Below are positions 15,909-23,146 of a stretch of 23,146 nt of DNA, piece after piece. Origin of the DNA: an uncultured Leptotrichiaceae bacterium. GTDB lineage: Bacteria; Fusobacteriota; Fusobacteriia; Fusobacteriales; Leptotrichiaceae. Under the pieces are notes generated by a model. It searched no databases. It was not told the DNA's origin and saw only the letters and a program-made list of their open reading frames with translations. A program made the translations under genes and the position numbers. Location: the NCBI GenBank assembly GCA_938037005.1, contig CALHVR010000024.1, forward strand, positions 1 through 23,146, read 5' to 3'. How positions within the stretch are numbered: position 1 is the first letter of the stretch; every line of letters begins with the position of its first letter.

Positions 15909-16277
15909 ATGGCATTCAATAAAGAACAATTTATAGAAGACTTAAAAGCTATGTCTGTATTAGAATTAAAAGAAGTTGTAGAAGCAATAGAAGAAACGTT
16001 TGGAGTATCTGCACAACCAGTAGCAGTTGCAGGAGCAGCAGCAGGAGCAGCAGCAGTTGAAGAAAAAACTGAATTTGATGTAATCTTAGTATCTCCAGGA
16101 GGAGCTAAATTAGCAGTAATTAAAGAAGTAAGAGGAATAACTGGATTAGGATTAAAAGAAGCTAAAGAATTAGTTGAAGCTGGTGGAAAAGCAGTTAAAG
16201 AGGGAGTTTCTAAAGAAGAAGCAGAAGCTTTAAAAGCACAATTAGAAGGTGCAGGAGCAACTGTAGAATTAAAATAA
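15909..16277 (+). CDS. rplL: 50S ribosomal protein L7/L12
   Basis: Multicopy stalk protein that recruits translation factors, 122 residues. It shows the N-terminal dimerisation domain (FNKEQFIEDLKAMSVLELKE, up to about residue 32), an Ala/Gly-rich hinge (AVAGAAAGAAAVEEK, about 39-53) and the C-terminal factor-binding domain (FDVILVSPGGAKLAVIKEVR to KAQLEGAGATVELK). AGGAGG (15893-15898) precedes the ATG. A hairpin with a T-tract starts 20 bases after the stop, allowing more L7/L12 than RNA polymerase to be made. Confidence 0.98.
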   Translation: MAFNKEQFIEDLKAMSVLELKEVVEAIEETFGVSAQPVAVAGAAAGAAAVEEKTEFDVILVSPGGAKLAVIKEVRGITGLGLKEAKELVEAGGKAVKEGVSKEEAEALKAQLEGAGATVELK

Positions 16278-16296
16278 TAACTTGCCAAATTATGGT

Positions 16297-16328
16297 AAAA
16301 GGCACTCTTTTAGAGAGAGTGTCTTTTT
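16297..16328 (+). terminator. Terminator/attenuator between rplL and rpoB
   Basis: AAAAGGCACTCT (16297-16308) pairs with AGAGTGTCTTTT (16316-16327), 12 bp with one G-T pair and a 7-base loop, and ends in a TTTTT tract (16324-16328). A partial terminator at this place is well known in other bacteria. Confidence 0.8.
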
Positions 16329-16377
16329 CCACTATTAAAAGCAGAAGGTATTGTTTAGGGCTTAAAAAGCACTAATG

Positions 16378-16413
16378 ACAAAGAGTTTTAAAATGTTCGG
16401 GACATTTCTTTGT
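16378..16413 (+). other. Long imperfect hairpin in the rplL-rpoB gap
   Basis: ACAAAGA (16378-16384) pairs with TCTTTGT (16407-16413). Inside, past a one-sided bulge, AATGTT (16392-16397) pairs with GACATT (16401-16406, one T-G pair). It has no T-tract, so it is not a terminator. It could be an mRNA-processing site like the RNase III site known in E. coli at this location, but that is inference. Confidence 0.45.
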
Positions 16414-16439
16414 TGTATTAATTTTTATAAAAATAGAAT
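16410..16439 (+). promoter_or_regulatory. Weak candidate promoter for rpoB
   Basis: TTGTTG (16410-16415), an 18-bp spacer, and TAGAAT (16434-16439). In such AT-rich DNA this could be chance, and readthrough of the rplL attenuator would suffice to express rpoB. Confidence 0.25.
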
Positions 16440-16476
16440 AAAGAATTATGTTCTTTGTATAGGAGGAATTTTTTAA

Positions 16477-19400
16477 ATGAGTAAACTTATTGAAAGATAT
16501 AGTTTTGGGAAAATAGCAGATAGAGGAGAAATGCCACATTTTTTAGAATTTCAAGTAAATTCTTATGAAGATTTCTTGCAATCAAAAATACCGCCTCAAA
16601 AAAGAGAAAATAAGGGATTTGAAGCAATTTTTAATGAAATTTTCCCAATAGAATCAAGTAATGGATTACTAAAATTAGAATATTTATGGTATGAAATTCA
16701 TGATAATGATGAACCATTAAATGATGAATTGGAATGTAAAAAAAGAGGGAAAACTTATTCGGGACAATTAAAAGTAAGACTTAAATTGACAAATAAAAGA
16801 ACCCAAGAAATTCAAGAAACTTTAGTTCATTTTGGAGATATACCTCTAATGACTGAACAAGCAACGTTTGTAATAAATGGAGCAGAAAGAGTCGTTGTAT
16901 CGCAATTACATAGATCTCCAGGAATAACATTTAATAAAGAAGGAAATATTCAAACAGGAAAAGATGTATTTATTGGGAAAATTATTCCGTACAAAGGAAC
17001 ATGGTTAGAATTTGAAACTGATAAAAATGATATTTTAAATGTAAAAATTGATAGAAGAAAGAAAGTTTTAGCTACAATATTTTTAAAAGCAGTTGATTTC
17101 TTTATGACAAATTCAGAAATTATGGAAGAATTTTTTGAACAAAAAGAAATTAATTTATCAGAAAGTTTTTCAAAATATTCAGGAGAAGAATTGTATGATA
17201 TTTTAAAAGCCAAATTAGAGGGTAGTTTTTCTGTTGAAGACATTTTGGATGAAGAAACAGGAGAATATATTGTTGAAGCTGAGGAATTAATAGATCATAT
17301 TGTTGTTGAAAAAATAATTGAAAATAAATTAGATAAAATAGTAATTTGGGAAGTTAAGCCTGAAGATAGAATAATAGCAAATTCATTAATACATGACACT
17401 ACAAAAAATAATGATGAAGCAGTAGTAGAAGTATTTAGAAAATTAAGACCTGGAGATTTAGTAACTGTTGAAAGTGCGAGATCGTTAGTAAAACAAATGT
17501 TCTTTAATCCACAAAGATATGATTTAGCTGATGTTGGAAGATATAAAATAAATACACGATTAAAATTAGATGTTCCAGCAGATGAGATTGTTTTAACTAA
17601 AGAAGATGTTATGGCAACGATTGAATATGTAAAAAGATTATTTGCAGGAGAAGGAAGCACAGATGATATAGACAGTTTATCAAATAGAAGAGTTAGAGGT
17701 GTTGGAGAGTTATTGTCTATTCAAATAAAAGGTGGAATGTTGAGAATGGCTAAAATGGTTAAAGAAAAAATGACTATTCAAGATATTACTACATTAACAC
17801 CACAAAGTTTATTGAATACAAAACCTTTAAATGCTTTAATTAATGAATTTTTCGGAAGTGGACAATTATCTCAATTTATGGATCAGTCAAATCCATTAGC
17901 AGAATTGGCCCACAAAAGAAGAATATCAGCGTTAGGACCAGGTGGATTATCAAGAGAAAGAGCAGGATTTGAAGTGCGTGACGTACACGATTCTCATTAT
18001 GGTAGAATTTGTCCAATAGAAACTCCAGAAGGACCAAACATTGGATTAATTAACTCGTTGACAACTTATGGTAAAGTAAATAAATATGGATTTATAGAAA
18101 CTCCATTTGTAGTAGTGAAAAATGGTAAAGCAGATGTAAATGACATTAGATATATGGCAGCTGATGAAGAATTAGGATTATTTATTGCACAAGCAGATAC
18201 GCCTATAGATGAAAAAGGAAACTTTTTAACTAATGAGGTTGTATGTAGATATAATGAAGAAATTGTGCATGTTGGGAAAGAAAAAGTTGATTTATTAGAT
18301 ATTTCACCTAAACAGTTAGTGTCAGTATCAGCAGGGCTAATTCCATTCTTAGAACATGATGATGCGAATAGAGCGTTAATGGGATCAAATATGCAACGTC
18401 AAGCAGTACCTTTATTAAAAACAGAAGCACCTTATGTAGGAACAGGATTAGAAAGAAAAGTTGCAATAGATTCGGGAGCAGTAGTTATATCAAAAGTTAA
18501 TGGAACAGTAACTTATGTAGATGCAAGAAAAATTGTTGTAACAGATAAGGATGGTATTGAACATTCGCATAGATTATTAAACTTTGAAAAATCTAACTCA
18601 TCAATGTGTTTACATCAAAAACCATTGGCAGACTTAGGACAAAAAGTTAAAAAAGGAGATGTAATTGCAGATGGACCATCAACAGCTGGTGGAGATTTAG
18701 CATTAGGAAAAAATATTTTATTAGCATTTATGCCTTGGGAAGGATATAACTTTGAGGATGGAATTTTAATTTCTGAAAGATTAAGAAAAGATGATGTATT
18801 TACATCATTACATATTGAAGACTTTGAAATTGAAGCTAGAACTACTAAATTAGGTGATGAAGAAATTACAAGAGAAATACCAAATGTATCAGAAGAAGCG
18901 TTAAGAAATTTAGATGAAAATGGTATAATAAGAATAGGATCTTATGTTACTCCAGATGATATTTTAGTAGGAAAAGTAACACCAAAAGGAGAAAGTGAAC
19001 CTCCAGCAGAAGAGAAATTATTAAGAGCAATTTTTGGAGAAAAAGCTAAAGATGTTAGAGATACTTCATTAAGATTACCACATGGGGTAAAAGGAACAGT
19101 TGTTGATGTATTAGAATTAACAAAAGAAAATGGAGATGACTTAAAAGCTGGTGTAAACAAAGTTGTAAGAATTTATATAGCAGAAAAAAGAAAAATAATG
19201 GTTGGAGATAAAATGTCAGGAAGACATGGTAATAAAGGGGTTGTATCAAGAGTATTACCAGTTGAAGATATGCCTCATTTAGAAAATGGAACTCCGATAG
19301 ATGTATGTTTAAATCCGTTAGGGGTACCTTCTCGTATGAACATAGGACAAGTATTAGAGGTGCATTTAGGATTAGCAATTGGAGATATAGATAAATATAT

Positions 19401-19923
19401 TGCCACTCCTGTATTTGATGGAGCAAAAGAACAAGATGTAAAAGAGTATTTAGAACAGGCCGGATATAGTAAAACTGGAAAAGTTAAATTAATTGATGGA
19501 AGAACAGGACAACCATTTGACAATCCTGTAACTGTTGGAAGAATGTACATGTTAAAACTTCATCATTTAGTTGAAGACAAAATGCATGCTAGAGCGATTG
19601 GACCTTATTCATTAGTTACACAACAACCACTTGGAGGTAAAGCTCAATTTGGTGGACAAAGATTAGGAGAAATGGAAGTTTGGGCACTTGAAGCATATGT
19701 AGCATCTAGTATTTTACAAGAAATGTTTACTGTTAAATCAGATGATATAAGTGGAAGAACTAAAACTTATGAAGCGATAGTTAAAGGACAAGAAATGCCT
19801 GAAGCTGATGCACCAGAATCATTTAGAGTATTAATAAGAGAGTTTCAATCATTAGGATTGGATGTAACTCTTTATGATAAAGATGGAGAAACGATAGATT
19901 TAGATAAAAACTTAGATGCTTAA
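16477..19923 (+). CDS. rpoB: DNA-directed RNA polymerase beta subunit
   Basis: Beta subunit of the core RNA polymerase, 1148 residues: compact, lacking the large lineage insertions of the 1342-residue E. coli protein. The rifampicin region begins GSGQLSQFMDQSNPLAELAH at residue 460. The equivalents of E. coli Asp516 (Asp469), His526 (His479) and Ser531 (Ser484) are unchanged, while Asn518 is Ser471 and Ser522 is Ala475. PGGLSRERAGFEVRDVH, RICPIETPEGPNIGLI, the GDKMSGRHGNKG active-site stretch and the C-terminal GGQRLGEMEVWALEAY are all present. ATAGGAGG precedes the ATG at a normal distance. rpoC follows after 93 bases. Confidence 0.99.
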   Translation: MSKLIERYSFGKIADRGEMPHFLEFQVNSYEDFLQSKIPPQKRENKGFEAIFNEIFPIESSNGLLKLEYLWYEIHDNDEPLNDELECKKRGKTYSGQLKVRLKLTNKRTQEIQETLVHFGDIPLMTEQATFVINGAERVVVSQLHRSPGITFNKEGNIQTGKDVFIGKIIPYKGTWLEFETDKNDILNVKIDRRKKVLATIFLKAVDFFMTNSEIMEEFFEQKEINLSESFSKYSGEELYDILKAKLEGSFSVEDILDEETGEYIVEAEELIDHIVVEKIIENKLDKIVIWEVKPEDRIIANSLIHDTTKNNDEAVVEVFRKLRPGDLVTVESARSLVKQMFFNPQRYDLADVGRYKINTRLKLDVPADEIVLTKEDVMATIEYVKRLFAGEGSTDDIDSLSNRRVRGVGELLSIQIKGGMLRMAKMVKEKMTIQDITTLTPQSLLNTKPLNALINEFFGSGQLSQFMDQSNPLAELAHKRRISALGPGGLSRERAGFEVRDVHDSHYGRICPIETPEGPNIGLINSLTTYGKVNKYGFIETPFVVVKNGKADVNDIRYMAADEELGLFIAQADTPIDEKGNFLTNEVVCRYNEEIVHVGKEKVDLLDISPKQLVSVSAGLIPFLEHDDANRALMGSNMQRQAVPLLKTEAPYVGTGLERKVAIDSGAVVISKVNGTVTYVDARKIVVTDKDGIEHSHRLLNFEKSNSSMCLHQKPLADLGQKVKKGDVIADGPSTAGGDLALGKNILLAFMPWEGYNFEDGILISERLRKDDVFTSLHIEDFEIEARTTKLGDEEITREIPNVSEEALRNLDENGIIRIGSYVTPDDILVGKVTPKGESEPPAEEKLLRAIFGEKAKDVRDTSLRLPHGVKGTVVDVLELTKENGDDLKAGVNKVVRIYIAEKRKIMVGDKMSGRHGNKGVVSRVLPVEDMPHLENGTPIDVCLNPLGVPSRMNIGQVLEVHLGLAIGDIDKYIATPVFDGAKEQDVKEYLEQAGYSKTGKVKLIDGRTGQPFDNPVTVGRMYMLKLHHLVEDKMHARAIGPYSLVTQQPLGGKAQFGGQRLGEMEVWALEAYVASSILQEMFTVKSDDISGRTKTYEAIVKGQEMPEADAPESFRVLIREFQSLGLDVTLYDKDGETIDLDKNLDA

Positions 19924-20016
19924 TTGTATACTAAAAATTAAAATATAAATAGAAATAAACTAACTTTAAATACGATTAAGATTAGTTAAAAATTAGTATT
20001 GAGGAGGCTCTTATTA

Positions 20017-23000
20017 ATGAGTATAAGAGATTTTGATAGTATTCAAATTAGACTAGCTTCACCAGAAAAAATTGAAGAATGGTCATTTGGAGAAATAACA
20101 AAGGCAGAAACAATAAATTATAGAACATTAAAACCTGAAATGGATGGATTATTTTGTGAAAAAATATTTGGACCATCAAAAGATTATGAATGTTCGTGTG
20201 GTAAATATAAGAGAATGAGATATAAAGGTATGACTTGTGAAAAATGTGGTGTTGAAGTAACAACATCTAAAGTTAGAAGAGAAAGAATGGGTCATATTAA
20301 GTTAGCTACTCCTATAGCTCATATTTGGTATTCTAAAGGTACTCCAAATAAAATGAGTTTATTATTAAATATTAGTACAAAAGAATTAGAAATGGTATTA
20401 TATTTCTCAAGATATATTGTAACTGATCCAGGAGAAACTGATTTACAAAAAGGACAGATATTAACTGATAGAGAATATAAATTATATGAGAAAGAATATA
20501 AAAATGGATTTACAGCTAAAATGGGAGCAGAAGGTGTATTAAAATTATTAGAAGAAATAGATTTAAAAGAACTTGAAACTGAACTAGAAAATGAAATGGA
20601 AACTGTAAATTCTTCACAAAAAAGAAAAAAAACAATAAAAAGATTAAAAATAGTTAGAGATTTAATTGCTTCAAATAATAGACCAGAATGGATGATTTTA
20701 ACTGTTTTACCTGTAATGCCTGCAGATTTAAGACCTATGGTTCAGTTAGATGGAGGAAGATTTGCAACTTCTGACTTAAATGATCTTTATAGAAGAGTTA
20801 TAAATAGAAATATTAGATTACAAAAATTGATGTCAATTAAAGCTCCAGAAATTGTAATTAAAAATGAAAAAAGAATGTTACAAGAAGCAGTTGATGCATT
20901 AATTGATAATGGTAGAAGAGGAAAACCTGTAGTTACTCAAAATAATAGAGAATTAAAATCGTTGTCAGACATGTTAAAAGGGAAACAAGGAAGATTTAGA
21001 CAAAATTTATTAGGAAAAAGGGTAGATTATTCAGGAAGATCGGTTATAGTAGTAGGACCAAGTTTGAAAATGAATCAATGTGGATTACCTAAAAAAATGG
21101 CATTGGAATTGTATAAACCGTTTTTAATGAGAGAATTAGTTAAAAGAGAATTAGCTTCAAATATTAAAGTTGCCAAAAAAATGGTAGAAGAAGAAGATGA
21201 AAATGTATGGGAATTAATTGAAGAAATTATAAAAAATCATCCTGTTTTATTAAACAGAGCACCGACATTACATAGATTATCAATTCAAGCATTTGAACCA
21301 ATATTAATTGAAGGAAAAGCTATAAGATTACATCCGTTAGTATGTTCGGCGTTTAATGCTGACTTTGATGGAGACCAAATGGCTGTTCATTTAGTTTTAT
21401 CTCAAGAAGCACAAATGGAAGCAAAATTATTAATGTTAGCTACAAATAATATAATTGCACCTTCAAGTGGAAAACCAATAGCAGTACCTTCACAAGATAT
21501 GGTTATGGGATGTTATTATATGACTAAAGATAAAAAAGGTGCTAAAGGAGAAGGAAAAATATTCTCAAATAAAAATCAATTAATAACTGCATATCAAACT
21601 GGGCAAATAGATACTCATGCGATTGTAAAAGTTAGAATTGATGGAGAAATGATTGAAACAACTCCAGGAAGATTAGTATTTAACACAATGTTACCTAAAG
21701 AAGTTAGAAATTATGATGTAACTTTTGGTAAAGGTCAATTAGGAAAATTAATTGCAGATTTATATAAAAAATTTGGATTTGAAAAAACTTCAAAATTAAT
21801 AGATGATATTAAAGATTTTGGATTCCATCATGGAACATTAGCAGGAATTACAGTTGGAATTGAAGATTTAGAAATACCGGAAACTAAAAAAGGAATTTTA
21901 GAGCAAGCTGAAAAAGAGGTTACTGAAATAGATGAATTGTATAAAACTGGAGAAATTATAGATGCTGAAAGATATAGAAGAACAGTAGCTATATGGTCAG
22001 AAGCAGTAGATAAAGTAACTAAAGATATGATGAACAATCTTGATGAATTTAACCCAGTTTATATGATGGCAAATTCAGGTGCCAGAGGGTCAATCGCACA
22101 AATGAGACAATTAGGTGGTATGAGGGGACTTATGGCGAATACGCAAGGTCAAATTATTGAAATGCCTATTAAAGCAAACTTTAGAGAAGGACTTAATATT
22201 TTAGAATTCTTTATGTCATCACACGGAGCAAGAAAAGGATTAGCGGATACAGCATTAAGAACTGCCGATTCAGGATATTTAACTCGTAGATTAGTAGATA
22301 TTTCACATGAGGTAATTGTAAATCATGAAGATTGTGGTTGTGAGCATGGAATTGTAGTTTCTGATTTAGTTAAATCAGGAAATGTGATTGAAAAATTAAG
22401 TGAAAGAATTTATGGAAGAACTTTAGCTAAAGATTTAGTTCACAATGGAGAAGTTATTGCAACTAGAAATACTTTAATTGATGATGAATTAAATGCTAAA
22501 ATTGAAGCGTTAGAAATTAGAGAAGTTGAAATTAGAACACCTTTAACATGTAAATTAGAAAAAGGTGTATGTAGAAAATGTTATGGATTAGATTTATCAA
22601 ATCATAAAGAAATTTTAAAAGGGGAAGCAGTAGGAGTTATTGCAGCTCAATCAATTGGAGAGCCAGGAACACAACTTACAATGCGTACTTTCCATACGGG
22701 AGGTGTTGCGACTGCAGCTTCTGTACAATCAGATTATAAAGCAGACATATCTGGAAAAGTTAAATTGAAAGACATTACATTATTAACAAATGAAAAAGGT
22801 GAAGAAATAGTTGTTTCACAAACTGGTAGAATAATTATAGGGAAATATAGATATGAAGTACCATCAGGTGCCACTTTAAAAGTGAAAGATGGAGATTCAG
22901 TTAAAAAAGGACAAATATTGGTAGAATTTGATCCATATCAAGTTCCAATAATAACAGCAGAATCTGGAAAAGTTGAATTTAGAGATATTTATGTTAAAGA

Positions 23001-23146
23001 AAATATTGATCCTAAATATGGTGTTACTGAAAGAATAGCAATTAAGCCAGTTGAAAATAGTGAAGTAAATCCAAGAATAATCGTATATGGTAAGAAAAAT
23101 GAAAAAGTAGCAGAGTATAATATTCCATATGATGCTTATTTAATGG
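20017..23146 (+). CDS. rpoC: DNA-directed RNA polymerase beta' subunit (5' part, runs off the window)
   Basis: Catalytic subunit of RNA polymerase; 1043 codons are visible with no stop. The N-terminal zinc site is Cys59, Cys61, Cys74 and Cys77. The Mg2+-binding motif NADFDGDQM has Asp449, Asp451 and Asp453. The second zinc site is Cys773, Cys845, Cys852 and Cys855. The bridge-helix/trigger-loop region reads GEPGTQLTMRTFHTGGVA, with Met889 and His893. After it comes an insertion-like domain instead of the next core segment. GAGGAGG (20001-20007) precedes ATG 20017. The 93-base gap from rpoB holds only a weak 6-bp inverted repeat. Confidence 0.98.
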   Translation, partial: MSIRDFDSIQIRLASPEKIEEWSFGEITKAETINYRTLKPEMDGLFCEKIFGPSKDYECSCGKYKRMRYKGMTCEKCGVEVTTSKVRRERMGHIKLATPIAHIWYSKGTPNKMSLLLNISTKELEMVLYFSRYIVTDPGETDLQKGQILTDREYKLYEKEYKNGFTAKMGAEGVLKLLEEIDLKELETELENEMETVNSSQKRKKTIKRLKIVRDLIASNNRPEWMILTVLPVMPADLRPMVQLDGGRFATSDLNDLYRRVINRNIRLQKLMSIKAPEIVIKNEKRMLQEAVDALIDNGRRGKPVVTQNNRELKSLSDMLKGKQGRFRQNLLGKRVDYSGRSVIVVGPSLKMNQCGLPKKMALELYKPFLMRELVKRELASNIKVAKKMVEEEDENVWELIEEIIKNHPVLLNRAPTLHRLSIQAFEPILIEGKAIRLHPLVCSAFNADFDGDQMAVHLVLSQEAQMEAKLLMLATNNIIAPSSGKPIAVPSQDMVMGCYYMTKDKKGAKGEGKIFSNKNQLITAYQTGQIDTHAIVKVRIDGEMIETTPGRLVFNTMLPKEVRNYDVTFGKGQLGKLIADLYKKFGFEKTSKLIDDIKDFGFHHGTLAGITVGIEDLEIPETKKGILEQAEKEVTEIDELYKTGEIIDAERYRRTVAIWSEAVDKVTKDMMNNLDEFNPVYMMANSGARGSIAQMRQLGGMRGLMANTQGQIIEMPIKANFREGLNILEFFMSSHGARKGLADTALRTADSGYLTRRLVDISHEVIVNHEDCGCEHGIVVSDLVKSGNVIEKLSERIYGRTLAKDLVHNGEVIATRNTLIDDELNAKIEALEIREVEIRTPLTCKLEKGVCRKCYGLDLSNHKEILKGEAVGVIAAQSIGEPGTQLTMRTFHTGGVATAASVQSDYKADISGKVKLKDITLLTNEKGEEIVVSQTGRIIIGKYRYEVPSGATLKVKDGDSVKKGQILVEFDPYQVPIITAESGKVEFRDIYVKENIDPKYGVTERIAIKPVENSEVNPRIIVYGKKNEKVAEYNIPYDAYLM
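22705..23146 (+). other. Trigger-loop insertion domain in beta' (SI3-like), incomplete
   Basis: After TFHTGG (residues 892-896) the core phrase expected in uninserted enzymes (of the ITQGLPRV kind) does not appear in the remaining 147 codons. Instead there are beta-rich repeats with the phrase YEVPSGATLKVKDGDSVKKG (from Tyr946) and DPYQVPIITAESGKVEF (from Asp972), resembling the sandwich-barrel hybrid repeats of E. coli SI3. The end is outside the window. Confidence 0.75.

Noticed and set aside
15854..16288. 144-residue open frame on the minus strand opposite rplL
   Set aside because: Low-complexity Ser/Ala/Pro-rich product produced by the GC-richer codons of rplL on the other strand; no ribosome site and fully covered by a certain gene.
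19055..19426. Minus-strand open frames opposite rpoB, atpA and the mal genes
   Set aside because: Leu/Ile/Ser-rich shadow frames of well-supported + strand genes, without starts, ribosome sites or recognisable domains.
19958..19987. Inverted repeat AACTAA/TTAGTT between rpoB and rpoC as a terminator
   Set aside because: Only 6 bp, long loop, no T-tract; rpoB and rpoC are expected to be cotranscribed.

Overview
The window is AT-rich (about 30% G+C by eye) and every supportable gene lies on the + strand. It looks like chromosomal DNA of a Fusobacteriota member, probably a Leptotrichiaceae relative (Leptotrichia, Sneathia or Streptobacillus type). The reasons are the low G+C, a bacterial V-type ATPase operon, a local maltodextrin operon, and an RNA polymerase with a compact beta subunit plus a long Gram-negative-style insertion in the beta' trigger loop. 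The genus is an inference and cannot be proved here.

Layout. (1) 65-3841: the end of a V/A-type ATPase operon (subunits A, B, D), closed by an intrinsic terminator at 3850-3891. (2) 3959-14225: a maltodextrin locus made of a LacI-family regulator, 4-alpha-glucanotransferase (malQ), type I pullulanase (pulA), a lipoprotein substrate-binding protein (malE), a small unrecognised membrane protein, two permeases (malF, malG) and an ATPase (malK). malE has its own promoter at 8327-8354, with a CG-centred LacI/CcpA-type operator at 8362-8375 on the predicted transcription start. A strong hairpin with a T-tract just after malE probably limits readthrough into the membrane genes. (3) 14296-14984: a single NAD(P)H-dependent FMN reductase-like gene with a near-consensus promoter. 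(4) 15056-end: tandem promoters, an L10 (rplJ) autoregulatory leader with a leader terminator, then rplJ, rplL, rpoB and rpoC. rpoC runs off the right edge.

How the genes work together. Maltodextrins bind MalE and enter through MalFG powered by MalK. In the cytoplasm PulA removes alpha-1,6 branches and MalQ redistributes glucan chains. The phosphorylase or glucosidase that would finish the pathway is not in the window. The LacI-type protein is the obvious candidate to repress malE from the 8362 operator. In the ribosomal/RNA polymerase block, free L10 (with L7/L12) probably controls its own transcript through the leader, and a second hairpin after rplL sets the ratio of stalk protein to polymerase.

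Several starts differ from the longest open frame. atpA and rplJ appear to start at TTG (65 and 15317), malE at 8405 and malF at 10162. I see no tRNA, rRNA, CRISPR array, insertion sequence or phage-like gene. No wholly novel system is evident. The most interesting points are the extended MalF, the unknown membrane gene inside the transporter operon, the operator and attenuator architecture around malE, the trigger-loop insertion in rpoC, and the apparent separation of rplJL-rpoBC from rplKA.
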